The notes: a model not told the origin generated them from the sequence alone. Counted from the stretch's first letter, positions 27,201 to 35,742 are shown. The stretch: DNA of 61,576 bases from Caldilineaceae bacterium (GCA_026645575.1 JAPKMW010000072.1:1-61576), one strand, 5' to 3'. Numbers and translations are program-made.

Positions 27201-28932
27201 ACCCCGCCACCAGATGCGCCGCCAACGCCTGCTCCTCGCCATCCTGCAAATAGTCGCGCAGCAAGTCAGCAAAGAGCGCATAGCCGACGCCACTGGCAAA
27301 TTCCAAGGCGCGGCCTTCCAGCCAGAGGGGTGGTGCGTGGCGGGTGGCGAGTGGCGAGTAGCGGGTGGCAGACTCTGTCCACCACTCACCACCCGCCACT
27401 CGCCACTCCTCTTTGAGTTCGGCCACCAGACGCGATTTGCCGACGCCGGCGCTGCCGCTGATGATGACGAGTTGGCCTTCGCCATTGATGGCTTGGGTCA
27501 GGGCGGCGCGCAGGTGATCGATCTCGTTGGCGCGGCCCACCAGCGGCGTTTGGCGACCTTCGAGACCACGAGCTTTGGTGCTTTGGGGATGGCGGCGCAC
27601 GAGGGTATAGGCGGTTACGGGCTGTGCCTGTCCCGGTAAGGTCAGCGGCGTTTCGGCAAAATCAGCAAGCCCACGGGCGGCGAGATAGGTCTGGCGACTA
27701 ACAATGGTTTGGCCCACGGCGGCATCATTGCGCAGACGGGTTGCCAACGTGACCACCGGCCCTAGCACCGTCTGTTCTGTCGTTGCGCCCTGCCCCTGGC
27801 GGCGGCAGTAGGCCAGCCCGGTCGCAATGCCGATGTGGATGGCGAGATCCTGCGCCGCTGTTGCTGCGGCCTGCTGAAGCGCCAAGGCTGTGCGCACGGC
27901 CCTTTCTGCGTCATCTTCATGGGTCTGCGCGACGCCAAAGAAGACCAGCAATTCTTCCCCAACCACCCGCTCCACCTGACCACCCAATGGCCCGCTGCTT
28001 TCCTGCACGAGCGTCAGCAACTGTTCGGTCGCCGTCGCCAACGCATCAAGCGGCGTCGCGCTCAAGCCGACGCTGAGGACGGTGATCAGACGGATCTCGT
28101 CCACCGTTGTCGCCCCACCGGCGCTGGGCGCACGCGCCGGTTCCACTGGTCGCCGCGGGAGCAGGCGCGTCAGCCGGCGTGCGCGGATGGCTTGATAGAG
28201 TTGTTCGGTCTCTGGGGCGGGTGGGACGCCCAACTCATCGGCCAGCAGCCGCACACAGCGTGCATGTTGGCGCAAGGCGGCGGCCTGTTGATCATCCCAT
28301 GCATAGAGTTGCATGAGCCAGCGGTGAACCGGCTCGTGGAGCGGGTCGAGCGCCAGCCAGCGCTGGGCATAGGCGATGGCCGCAGTTAATTCATCGCGCT
28401 CGGCGTGGCCCTGCACCAGCCGTTCCAGCGCCCCAGCCAGCTCACTGCGCAGCGCTTCGCCCTGAAAGAATTGCCAGTCATCAAAGGCCGGGCTATCGGG
28501 CAGCGAAAAGCCGGCCAGAAAATCGTTGGTGTAGAGGTTCACCGCTTCGCCCAGGAGCGGCAGACAGGCCGGGCAAACCGCATCAACGGCGTGGCCGTGG
28601 TTGCGACAGGCGGCCAGCCGTTGGCGAAAGTGCGCCACATCGATCCAGAGATCCGGGTGCGGCGGCAGGGCAATGCCATCCCCGTCTGTTGTCAACCAGC
28701 CATCGCCCAACAGGTGATGAATCTGGTAGAGGGTGCGGCGTAGATCGGCGCGGGCCTGGCTGGGGTCGCGTTCCGGCCAAAAGAGGGTCAACAGCCGCTC
28801 CCGGTGTTCTTCCTGGCCGCTCAACGCCAGATAGATGGTAAAGGCCAGCGTGCGCCGCCGTTCGATATGAACCAACGCCCCATCGCGCGTCAGGCGGGGC
28901 GGCCCGAACAGTTGAAGCTGTAAGGTTGTCAT
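24292..28932 (-). CDS. SARP/adenylate cyclase/ATPase/TPR giant regulator
   Basis: Protein of 1546 residues. In order: a winged-helix SARP-type DNA-binding domain (about 1-95, ending near SQARADLRRTLYQIHHLLG), bacterial transcriptional activation domain (about 100-250), a class III nucleotide-cyclase-like domain (about 278-440, with VVGEELLVFFG), an AAA/NACHT-like ATPase with Walker A GSAGVGKS at 493-500 and LLFEDLHWGD, a TPR array (about 890-1270), and a C-terminal beta-sandwich resembling DUF1349 (about 1360-1546). Two stretches, about residues 509-528 and 1324-1358, are translated from intergenic-type palindromes. GGAG precedes ATG 28932. It is divergent from the lipoprotein cluster and may control it (inference). 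Confidence 0.88.
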   Translation of the reverse strand: MTTLQLQLFGPPRLTRDGALVHIERRRTLAFTIYLALSGQEEHRERLLTLFWPERDPSQARADLRRTLYQIHHLLGDGWLTTDGDGIALPPHPDLWIDVAHFRQRLAACRNHGHAVDAVCPACLPLLGEAVNLYTNDFLAGFSLPDSPAFDDWQFFQGEALRSELAGALERLVQGHAERDELTAAIAYAQRWLALDPLHEPVHRWLMQLYAWDDQQAAALRQHARCVRLLADELGVPPAPETEQLYQAIRARRLTRLLPRRPVEPARAPSAGGATTVDEIRLITVLSVGLSATPLDALATATEQLLTLVQESSGPLGGQVERVVGEELLVFFGVAQTHEDDAERAVRTALALQQAAATAAQDLAIHIGIATGLAYCRRQGQGATTEQTVLGPVVTLATRLRNDAAVGQTIVSRQTYLAARGLADFAETPLTLPGQAQPVTAYTLVRRHPQSTKARGLEGRQTPLVGRANEIDHLRAALTQAINGEGQLVIISGSAGVGKSRLVAELKEEWRVAGGEWWTESATRYSPLATRHAPPLWLEGRALEFASGVGYALFADLLRDYLQDGEEQALAAHLVAGLQGLTAQGALTPDEALEIGALVGRLLAVPATHDWQERLAGVNPNQVRQRTFAAIQRLVTALAHQQPVVLLFEDLHWGDALSLDLIGGLLATLAGAPLLLLCLYRPEERQAHEPLLALAQHQCADRLTIIRLHELTPTHSRQLVSGLLATGALPATVELTIIDKAQGNPFFLEEIVRAYIDSGRLYQVGESWQMASPTQTAALPTTVQSMILSRVDRLAAAPKMVLQMAAVQGRIFRLPLLAAVVPVALDLDAALTQLTAQRLIYPERSHPEREYSFHHVLTQAAVYYALPQPRRCKLHEQTGAALETHCAANLAPYIEQLAYHYEQSANDAKATVYLVQAGQKSQRAYLNQEALAYFKRALARSAALADQADPTWRLAALRGVGEVYAALGNLVDAEPPLRQAMALAAHLQLPPSEQVRLYFPLCHLYRWLGRFEDIVQEGRDALTLLGDDAESPEAVMMLTFLATGAYLTGRRRRYRQLAAAVITALRQLPYGQHLMTAYTVAGWWYRDSKQCDVGLTWLASLVAIAEARNDRWMLGYLLSNPGCWLNEGIGDLPALQHNFEQASAIGAEIGDEVLHSYALTFLGLLHWQLGNLTQAEALHREALVIQERGLALHLRVLSRAGIGFVLLCYEDWAGAVAYLRQALTEAASIHYQVHGVQLTRLNLAYAYTMLGQREEAAALYQAVATIDETDSDGQAWISSALAGLERLAETPAAFQATCRAIAAARPATDPLPLVQWWLKATEPDVGCWILDGSTTSFGLLAEAIVDEQSKIQHPKSKIAPGWSWHDHYGDGSFTVDGDDLVICAANSYRDLWFNNVSAPHLLHPTPDDFAVQVLCLPAFADRPTQGGLLLWQDSQNFLRLDWGVDGPRSVSLRGAIANQDQVLGRGCLPSAEQAFLRLERRDGRVRALAGNDGQHWFLVAAVNFPTTAPLSIGPFAGGLLQRWFYPGAYPAGSALRVHGLTVMRHP
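24866..24963. repeat. Palindrome inside the coding sequence (first)
   Basis: GATTTTGGATGTTGGATTTT at 24866-24885 pairs with 24944-24963, 19 of 20 positions, around 58 bases. It is translated in frame as part of the giant regulator, giving SKIQHPKSKI and DVGCWILDG at its ends. The composition matches intergenic TATTGGATATTGG-type repeats at 54985-55091. Confidence 0.85.
27349..27408. repeat. Palindrome inside the coding sequence (second)
   Basis: GAGTGGCGAGTAGCGGGTGG at 27349-27368 pairs with 27389-27408, 19 of 20 positions. It encodes about residues 509-528 of the giant regulator, between the first helix after Walker A and the conserved WLEGRALEFASG. The iterated GGCGAGTGGCGAGT units are of the same general design as the intergenic palindromes. 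Confidence 0.85.
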
Positions 28933-29206
28933 AGGGGAAACTCCATGCCATAGTCAGCTCGCCAATTAGGCGAAATGCTGGGTAAAGTTGCTGCTTACAA
29001 TCTAGTATACAACAAAACCTTATTACACACTAACGCGATTTTTGGGGGTGGCCGGTGCGGCTGCCAGTGGGTATAGCAACTGCGCCGACCAATTCCACCT
29101 GCGACGCTTTCTGCGACGCCCCCTGCGATGTTGGTGCGACGCCGCCCTGATAAAGTAGGTAGTGATCACAAAAGTAGCCGGCCTAGTGACAAAGTTGGAG
29201 TTGGCG
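28933..29206. promoter_or_regulatory. Divergent promoter region
   Basis: 274 bases between the divergent regulator and EthD-like genes. On the minus strand TATACT lies at 29004-29009, about 70 bases before the regulator start, as a possible -10 box; the -35 match is poor. No gene is seen in the gap. Confidence 0.3.
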
Positions 29207-29557
29207 ATGGTGGCGAAACTGGTTGTCCTCTATCCCCCACCGGAGAACGTCGAGGCGTTTGAGGAACGCTATGTGGACGAGGTGGTGCCGTTCCTGCTGG
29301 GGCGGTTGCCTGGCTTGACCCGTTGCATCCTCTCGAAGCTGATCTGGGCGCCGGCCGGTGAACCGCCCTATCATCTGATGGCGGAGATCTACTTCCCGTC
29401 GCTGGAAGCATTACAGGCAGCCCTGTCGCCGCCCGTGTTTCAGACCATCGCCACCCAGCCGGTTAGCCCGGCGGCGGGGACGCCGGTCGCGTTTGTGTGT
29501 ACCGAGGAGGTGGCCCTGCCGACGCCTGACGCCACACTTGACGGGGTAACCGAGTAG
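29207..29557 (+). CDS. EthD-like ferredoxin-like fold protein
   Basis: Small protein of 116 residues with the dimeric alpha/beta barrel pattern of EthD: KLVVLYPPPENVEAFEERY at the start, LLGRLPGLTRCI, then YHLMAEIYFPSLEALQAAL. EthD relatives assist degradation or handle small organic molecules, without an agreed reaction. GGAG at 29197-29200 supports ATG 29207, and the frame is open for 15 codons before it. It is the first gene of the plus-strand run leading into the lipoprotein cluster but is itself cytoplasmic. Confidence 0.75.
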   Translation: MVAKLVVLYPPPENVEAFEERYVDEVVPFLLGRLPGLTRCILSKLIWAPAGEPPYHLMAEIYFPSLEALQAALSPPVFQTIATQPVSPAAGTPVAFVCTEEVALPTPDATLDGVTE

Positions 29558-29695
29558 AACACATCGTGTCAAAAAAGGCGTAGCCGGTTGTCAACGTATT
29601 TGTCAAAAAAAGGCAATAAAGTCAAAGCCGGCGGTGTTATTGTAGAAGTGTACTGTTTCACTTCATATTATACAAGTTATACAAGGAGATCAACG

Positions 29696-30190
29696 ATGAA
29701 ACGGGCTTTTGTTCTTCCAATCACATTGCTCTTGGTGTTGCTGGTCGTCGTGCCGGTGACGGCTGCGCCGCCGGTGATTTCGACGGGTACGTTCGATGAT
29801 GATTATCCGGCGTTTGAGCCTTCGCCTTGTGACTTTGAAGTGCGCAATCACGAAGTGGGGACCTATCAATCGTTTGCCTTTTACGACAACCAGGGCAATC
29901 TCGAACGGCTACGCTTCCACTTTAAGGGTAGCGATCACTTTTACAACCCGGCTAACCCCGCCAAGGTGTTAAGCGGTACATTTAGCGGTGTCACCGAGGT
30001 TGATCTCAACACGGGCGAGTTTGTCTTATCGTCCGGCTTGACCATCCACATCACCGAGCCAGGCTATGGCACAGTGATGCAGCGCGTTGGTCGCTGGACG
30101 CGCTATCCCGACGCCCAACTGGGTGGCAAGAACTCCTTGTTGGTGCCAAGCGATGTCGAGCAATTCTGTGCGCTGCTCGCTACGGACTGA
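29696..30190 (+). CDS. Secreted protein of unknown function
   Basis: 164 residues with a clear signal peptide (VLPITLLLVLLVVVPVTAA) and a cleavage site near residue 24; there is no lipobox. The mature part is beta-rich, with repeated aromatic/charged strands such as YQSFAFYDNQGNLERLRFHF and GLTIHITEPGYG. It has two cysteines that could pair (SPCDFEV and EQFCALL). A strong AAGGAG precedes ATG 29696; the open frame from 29588 is upstream leader. I do not recognise the family. It opens the run of exported proteins. Confidence 0.75.
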   Translation: MKRAFVLPITLLLVLLVVVPVTAAPPVISTGTFDDDYPAFEPSPCDFEVRNHEVGTYQSFAFYDNQGNLERLRFHFKGSDHFYNPANPAKVLSGTFSGVTEVDLNTGEFVLSSGLTIHITEPGYGTVMQRVGRWTRYPDAQLGGKNSLLVPSDVEQFCALLATD

Positions 30191-30285
30191 TTGTTCCAAT
30201 GAGTCGAGAACTCGACGTTCACCTATAACACTCTCTGCGCTGGGTTCATGCTCAACCAACCCAGCGCAGACGAAAGGAATTACGT

Positions 30286-31947
30286 ATGTTACGATCAAAT
30301 TATTTCCTGACCATTTTGGTGTTGGTGGCGCTGGTGTTCAGCGCGTGCCAACCGATCATCGTACCGGCGACAGCCAATCATGCCGACAGTGCGCCGATCG
30401 CACAGCGCCTGCAAGCCGCCTACAGCGCCGGCGACATGACCGGCCTGACCGACATCCTGGCGCCCGACGTGGTTGTCCACATGCCGCCGATCCCCGACAT
30501 TGTCGGGATCGATGCCTATCGGGCTGCCATTGCCGATCTGCGCAACGCCTTTCCCAATGCCACGTTGACCATCAACGAGCTGACAGCCAGCGGCGAACAG
30601 GTGGTGGCGCGATATACCATCACCGGCACACACACGGGACCCTCGATCGCCTTTGGCCCGCCAACCGGGAAAGCCGTCACCATGACCAGTGTGATGATTG
30701 CCCAGACACAGGCGGGCAAGCTTGTCGAACTGTGGGATTATGCCGACCGCTTCGGGCTGAGTTTGCAGCTCGATCAACCATTACCGCCGCCGCAGCCCTA
30801 TGTCGCCTTGAATCAACCGGCTCCCGTTCCCCCAAGCACGTTGGACCCGGCGTTGATTGCCGACATTGAAACGCTCATGGCGCAGGTGATGACCGAACAG
30901 CGCCAAATCGGCATGGCGATTGGCATTGTCATGAATGGCGAAGTGGCCTATACCCGTGGCTTTGGCGTCGCTGATGTGGAGAGTGGCCGGCCCATGACCG
31001 AACGTAGCCTTTTTGAACAAGGGTCGGTCTCCAAACAGCTTGTTGGCACAGCCATGATGCAACTGGTAGAGCAAGGCAAAGTGAAGCTAGATGATCCGCT
31101 GGTGCAATACCTGCCCTCCTTCCAGATCAAGGATCCCCGCGCGCAAACAATTACCATCCGCCAAGTGCTGACGCACATTTCAGGCATCACCGCCCTGGAA
31201 TACGACTCGCTGGTTGATTACGCCCGCGCGTTGTTACCGGAATATGATGCGGCCAGCTATGAGCGCATGGTGCGCACGTTGGGTGACATGGAACTGATCT
31301 ATGATCCGGGGCAGGGGCCGTTCACCTATAGCGACCTGGGCTATAACATCCTGGGCGCGGTGATTAGTGAAGTCTCCGGTCAGCCCTTTGAGGAATATGT
31401 CCATGAGCATATTCTCCTGCCGCTGGGCATGAAGGATTCTACCTTTGAACTGCGCGCCGTAGACCCAACCCTGCTGGCGCGACCGCACGTCACTGGCGCC
31501 GACGGCCAGGTTAGTAAGGCCGATCTCGTCCCCTATAGCCGTTCCAATGCGCCCAGCAGCCATCTTTACATTAGTGTCGCTGATATGGCGCGCTGGATGG
31601 CGGCGAACTTACATCAAGGCGCCCTGGATGGCGTGCAAATTCTCCAACCGGCCACGCACCAGGAGATGTGGCATGCCCATGTCGTGGATACCGGTCTGGG
31701 TGAATTCTTCCCGGCCTGGGCCAGTTATGGATTGGGGATGTTTATGGGTAATCTCCATGACGAGCCGGTCATGGGGGCCGGCGGCACGGATTTGGGCTAT
31801 ATCTCCTATCAATTGATCTTCCCGGCGAAGAACATGGGCATTGTCATCATGGCGAACCGGGTGGATACCTTTGATGAGGCTTTTGGCCTAGTGCCGGTCT
31901 TTGAAGGGGTGATGGCGCAGATTGCCGGGATCGCGCCGGTGGAATGA
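30286..31947 (+). CDS. Lipoprotein: SnoaL-like domain plus beta-lactamase-fold hydrolase
   Basis: 553 residues. Lipoprotein signal with Cys21 in FSACQPI. Residues about 35-155 look like a SnoaL/NTF2 cone domain (LQAAYSAGDMTGLTDILAPD). Residues about 185-550 are a class C beta-lactamase/D-aminopeptidase serine hydrolase with SxxK at Ser247-Lys250 (SVSK). At the second motif YSD starts at Tyr348, where YSN or YAN is usual. True beta-lactamase activity is unlikely; esterase or peptidase activity on envelope or polymer substrates is more probable. It is the first of eight consecutive lipoproteins, with GAAAGGA before the start and a hairpin after it. Confidence 0.88.
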   Translation: MLRSNYFLTILVLVALVFSACQPIIVPATANHADSAPIAQRLQAAYSAGDMTGLTDILAPDVVVHMPPIPDIVGIDAYRAAIADLRNAFPNATLTINELTASGEQVVARYTITGTHTGPSIAFGPPTGKAVTMTSVMIAQTQAGKLVELWDYADRFGLSLQLDQPLPPPQPYVALNQPAPVPPSTLDPALIADIETLMAQVMTEQRQIGMAIGIVMNGEVAYTRGFGVADVESGRPMTERSLFEQGSVSKQLVGTAMMQLVEQGKVKLDDPLVQYLPSFQIKDPRAQTITIRQVLTHISGITALEYDSLVDYARALLPEYDAASYERMVRTLGDMELIYDPGQGPFTYSDLGYNILGAVISEVSGQPFEEYVHEHILLPLGMKDSTFELRAVDPTLLARPHVTGADGQVSKADLVPYSRSNAPSSHLYISVADMARWMAANLHQGALDGVQILQPATHQEMWHAHVVDTGLGEFFPAWASYGLGMFMGNLHDEPVMGAGGTDLGYISYQLIFPAKNMGIVIMANRVDTFDEAFGLVPVFEGVMAQIAGIAPVE

Positions 31948-31959
31948 GAGGATTGTATC

Positions 31960-31996
31960 GGGTGTTATGGTCTCCGTTAGGGGCGCCGTAACACCC
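31960..31996 (+). terminator. Hairpin after the beta-lactamase-fold gene
   Basis: GGGTGTTATGG at 31960-31970 pairs with CCGTAACACCC at 31986-31996 with one G-U-type mismatch. It starts 12 bases after the stop. A second, looser palindrome follows at about 32040-32130. Confidence 0.55.
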
Positions 31997-32180
31997 AGAT
32001 CGATTTAAATTAAAGGGTTCAGCCGGAACACAAGGGCTTGTCAACCATCTTTCGGGAAGGTTTGACCGAACGATCCTGTCAACCAGACCGACCTTCCCGG
32101 AAGATTTACCGGTCAACCCCTAAATTTCGGCTGACCCAATTAAATTTCTCGAGCAAGGCTGACCGAAAGGAGTAACAACG

Positions 32181-33743
32181 ATGTTACGCACAAACCGTTT
32201 ATTCACCATTTTTGTGTTGGTGGCGCTGGTCTTCAGCGCGTGCCAACCGATCCAGGCGCCCGCGTCCAGTGCTGAACCGACACAAGCCAAAGGCTATACG
32301 CCGCGCTATGAACCAGCGGACTGTTTCTATGAAATCCCCGAAGGCGAGCAGATCGAGTGTGGCTATTTGATTGTACCGGAAGATCGCAGTCAACCGGATG
32401 GCCCGACGATTCGGGTGCATGTGATCAATTTCAAAAGCCGGAGCGCGAACCCTGCACCCGATCCCGTTATTCTCGTGCCGGGTGGCCCTGGCTCTGGTCG
32501 CCTTGCGTACATCTATCTGTGGACAGCCACCCCGATTGCCGATGTCATGCGCGCCGAGCGCGATGTGATCATGATCGAACACCGCGGCGCCAACTATTCC
32601 GAACCGGCCTTTTACTGCCCGGAGATGGAAGCTGATCTGGCCGATTTGGCCGAGATGCGCTTTACAGAAGAGAGTGCGTGGAGCATTGCCGCCTACCGGG
32701 CCTGTGGGGAACGGCTGGCACAAGCAGGGCATAATCTCTCCGTTTATGGCCCTTTGGATGCCGCCGCTGACATTGCCGATCTGCGCGTGGCGATGGGCTA
32801 TGATCAGATCAATATTTATACGGCCTCCTATGGAACATTGCCGACCCTGCACCTCATGCGTGACTACCCGGCAGGGCTGCGCAGCGTGATCATTGATTCG
32901 GTGTGGCCGCCGGAGATCAACCAGACGAATGAGATGCTCAAGGTTGCCCAAGGGGTCTTTGCTGCGGTCTTTGCTCGCTGCGGTGCCGATGATGCCTGTA
33001 ACGCCGCCTATCCTGATCTGGAAAAAGTGCTTTATCAATCGTTGGCGGAGCTGCGGGCGAATCCGGTTCCTGTCACTGTCACCGATGAGGCTGGGCAGAG
33101 CTATGCGGTTACGGTTGATGATCTGATGGCGCTACAGTATATCTTTGACAGCGGTCTCTTTGGTGAGGCTTATGCCAACCTGCCGGCTGCTATGTATGCC
33201 GTTCACAATGGTGATTTCACGGCCATTGCCCAGGATTGGTTGGCCTACCTCGGCGGACGCCATAGCAAGGCGGCACCTGGCACCGCTACATGGAGTATGG
33301 GGCTGAATATTGGCGCTACCTGTCTCCATGACAGCGTGACCAGCGAAGCCGCTCAAGCCAAAGCCCACTATGCCGCAACCGAGAGTAATCCCTCGCTACG
33401 GACCTGGGCAGAACAAGCCTTTGTCGAAGAGTGGCTGGGACCATGCACGACCTGGCCCATCACCATTACCCAGCCGGTGCGCGAGATTGCACCGGTGAGC
33501 AGTGAAATTCCAACCATGATCTGGGTCAACACCTTTGACTTTTATATGGCGCCTTCCTTCAGTACACAGATGGTTGAGCGCTTCCCCAACAGTTACCTGT
33601 TTGAGTTTCCGCTCAGCCACGGCGCTCTCTTCGCAGCTTGTCCGTTGGAAACATTTAACCCGTTCCTGGCCGATCCAACCCAAGCGCCCAGCGCTAGCTG
33701 TATCGACGAAATGACGCCCAATTGGGTCTTGCCGGAAGAGTAG
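32181..33743 (+). CDS. Lipoprotein alpha/beta hydrolase, S33/TAP-like
   Basis: 520 residues with a lipoprotein signal, Cys21 in FSACQPI. It is an alpha/beta hydrolase of the tripeptidyl aminopeptidase type: N-terminal CGYLIVPEDRSQPDG, oxyanion segment LVPGGPGSG, HRGANYSEP, and a nucleophile elbow reading TASYG with Ser216, where G-x-S-x-G is usual. The C-terminal TAP-like domain ends PLSHGALFAACP, with the catalytic His. Enzymes of this type cut short peptides or esters outside the cell. Its leader DNA is nearly identical to that of 30286-31947. Paralogue of the gene at 34201. Confidence 0.88.
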   Translation: MLRTNRLFTIFVLVALVFSACQPIQAPASSAEPTQAKGYTPRYEPADCFYEIPEGEQIECGYLIVPEDRSQPDGPTIRVHVINFKSRSANPAPDPVILVPGGPGSGRLAYIYLWTATPIADVMRAERDVIMIEHRGANYSEPAFYCPEMEADLADLAEMRFTEESAWSIAAYRACGERLAQAGHNLSVYGPLDAAADIADLRVAMGYDQINIYTASYGTLPTLHLMRDYPAGLRSVIIDSVWPPEINQTNEMLKVAQGVFAAVFARCGADDACNAAYPDLEKVLYQSLAELRANPVPVTVTDEAGQSYAVTVDDLMALQYIFDSGLFGEAYANLPAAMYAVHNGDFTAIAQDWLAYLGGRHSKAAPGTATWSMGLNIGATCLHDSVTSEAAQAKAHYAATESNPSLRTWAEQAFVEEWLGPCTTWPITITQPVREIAPVSSEIPTMIWVNTFDFYMAPSFSTQMVERFPNSYLFEFPLSHGALFAACPLETFNPFLADPTQAPSASCIDEMTPNWVLPEE

Positions 33744-34200
33744 TGTTTTGTCGGCTCAGTCGTGATGTTTCGGTATACTGGGCTTTTGTCCCGTAGGGAC
33801 GGCTGAGTTTAGGACCAGGGTATCATCTTTCCCCGCCTAAACTCAACCGTCCCAATGGGACGAAGGTAACCGTTTTCTATCCGTGTTGCCGTACCCGTGT
33901 TCGATCACTATTTTGGGAGGCAGCTTGCCAAACTATCCATTTGATGGGTTTCTTTCCTGGTCGATTGGCTGATTTTTGTCTCGGTGTTTTGCTGTAAACT
34001 CAAGATGGCAGAAATCTAACCTGACGCATCACCCACCGTGCAAGCGTGTATAACTGCCCCTCGGCACTACACACCCCTACCCCTGGCTGAATGCGTATCA
34101 TGGTCTCATCACTACTCCGACGAACGCAAGTTCATCGACTGTGTCCCGGCTGTCGTTGTCTAAGTTTCGTTCCGGTCGCTTGACCAAAGGAGGATGGAGC
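33744..34200. other. Gap with a palindrome and likely operon promoter
   Basis: 457 bases between two hydrolase genes. A 26-base imperfect palindrome is at 33788-33861. About 33965-34005 is AT-rich with TTTTTG and TGTAAACT, a weak promoter candidate for the tightly packed genes from 34201 onward. AAAGGAGGATGGAGC lies at the right end as the ribosome site. No coding ORF is evident. Confidence 0.5.
33788..33861. repeat. GTCCC(G)TAGGGAC-type palindrome, copy 1
   Basis: Arms 33788-33813 and 33836-33861 pair at 23 of 26 positions. The arm contains TAGGGACG and CTGAGTTTAG, which recur in copy 2 at 46867-46945. Confidence 0.8.
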
Positions 34201-35742
34201 ATGTTGCGCTCAATCCGCTTGCTGTTCCCACTCTGCTGCCTGCTCTTGTTGTGTGGTTGTTTGCCGATTCAACCAGCGACCGCTGCGTCATTACCAGTGG
34301 CGGCGACGCCATCAGCAACGCCCTATTTCCTGCGCACAGCCTGTCTCTATCGCATCCCGCCGGGCGCCGACGTGACTTGCGGCTATCTGGTTGTGCCGGA
34401 AGATCGTAGTCAACCGGACGGCAAAACCATCCGGCTGCATGTGGTGATCTTCAAAAGCGCCAGCGCCGCGCCGCAACCGGATCCGCTGATCCTGCTGAAT
34501 GGCGGCCCCGGCAGCCCCGGTCAACCGATGGTTGAAAGTATACTCTATGATCTGCTCGGCGAAGTCTGGCGGGCGGAGCGGGATGTGATCTACCTTGACC
34601 AGCGGGGGACGGGCTTTGCCCTGCCGTCGCTTTACTGCCCGGAGACGGCGCTGCCGGCGGCGACGGTGGCGGCTATGCCCTATGCCGCGGCCATGACGGC
34701 GGAAACCAATGGCCTCCGCCAATGTTATGAACGGCTCACGGCGGAAGGGATCAACCTGGCGGCTTACACCCTGGCGGAGAGTGCGGCGGATGTCAATGAT
34801 CTGCGGCTGGCGCTGGGCTATGACCAGGTCAACCTCTATGGCTTCTCTTACGGTTCGCTGCTGGCGACGGCGGTCATGCGGAGCTACCCGACGACCCTGC
34901 GCAGCGTCATCCTCGATTCGGTGCTGCCGCCGGGGATTGACCTGGTGCAGGCGAAGCCGGGCTGTCTCCAGAGCGGGATTGATGCGCTGCTGGCCGGTTG
35001 CGCCGCTGACGCTGCCTGTCACACCGCCTACCCGGCACTGGCGACCCATTTCTACACGGTTTTGGATCGACTCGCCCAAAGCCCGGTGACAGTCACGGTG
35101 ACGACAGCGGACGCGCCCAGTCAAGTGGTAGTGGATGATCTGAAATTTTTGAACTATCTCTTCTTCCAGTTGCAGAACGGCCTGATCAGCACTTTGCCAC
35201 GGCAGATCGAGACGCTCTTTGCCGGCAATTACGAAGCGCCAGCGGAACGGTGGTTGACCTATGCCACGGCCCAGGCAACCCCGGCCAGTCGGCTGACCCA
35301 GGCCACCGCCTATGGCATGTACTATTCGACGCTTTGTAACTATACCGCCGGTCTGGTGACTGGTGAGCCGGCGCCCTGTGCGCCTTGCGCGGCGCAAGGC
35401 GATCCGCATCCGTCGCTGGCGGCCTATGCTGAGTTTATGTTAACGCCTTGTGCGTTTTGGCAGGCTGGCGTCGCGCCGCCGGCGTTGACCCAACCCCTGT
35501 CCACGAGCCGCATCCCGACCTTGCTCCTGACCGGCGCCTATGACTGCGCCTTGCCGCCCTTCTTGAGCCAAGAGTTGACAGCGCACCTCGACAACGGCTA
35601 TCACTTTGTCTTGCCCGTGAGCCATGCCGTGGCCGGCTCGCTCTGTGGTCTCTATTTGACCGATCAATTTCTCGCCGCACCGACCGTGCGACCGGACGCT
35701 ACCTGTATTGACGGTATGCGCATCCTCTGGTCTACCCACTGA
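34201..35742 (+). CDS. Lipoprotein alpha/beta hydrolase, S33/TAP-like
   Basis: 513 residues with a lipoprotein signal, Cys20 in LLCGCLPIQ. Same domain layout as the hydrolase at 32181: CGYLVVPEDRSQPDG, LNGGPGSPG, DQRGTGFA, nucleophile Ser216 in the standard GFSYG, and a C-terminal LTGAYDCALPPF and PVSHAVAG. It has several cysteines, including CAPCAAQ, that could form disulfides outside the cell. AAAGGAGG before ATG 34201 sets the start. The next gene begins 31 bases on. Likely a surface aminopeptidase or esterase; substrate unknown. Confidence 0.88.
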   Translation: MLRSIRLLFPLCCLLLLCGCLPIQPATAASLPVAATPSATPYFLRTACLYRIPPGADVTCGYLVVPEDRSQPDGKTIRLHVVIFKSASAAPQPDPLILLNGGPGSPGQPMVESILYDLLGEVWRAERDVIYLDQRGTGFALPSLYCPETALPAATVAAMPYAAAMTAETNGLRQCYERLTAEGINLAAYTLAESAADVNDLRLALGYDQVNLYGFSYGSLLATAVMRSYPTTLRSVILDSVLPPGIDLVQAKPGCLQSGIDALLAGCAADAACHTAYPALATHFYTVLDRLAQSPVTVTVTTADAPSQVVVDDLKFLNYLFFQLQNGLISTLPRQIETLFAGNYEAPAERWLTYATAQATPASRLTQATAYGMYYSTLCNYTAGLVTGEPAPCAPCAAQGDPHPSLAAYAEFMLTPCAFWQAGVAPPALTQPLSTSRIPTLLLTGAYDCALPPFLSQELTAHLDNGYHFVLPVSHAVAGSLCGLYLTDQFLAAPTVRPDATCIDGMRILWSTH

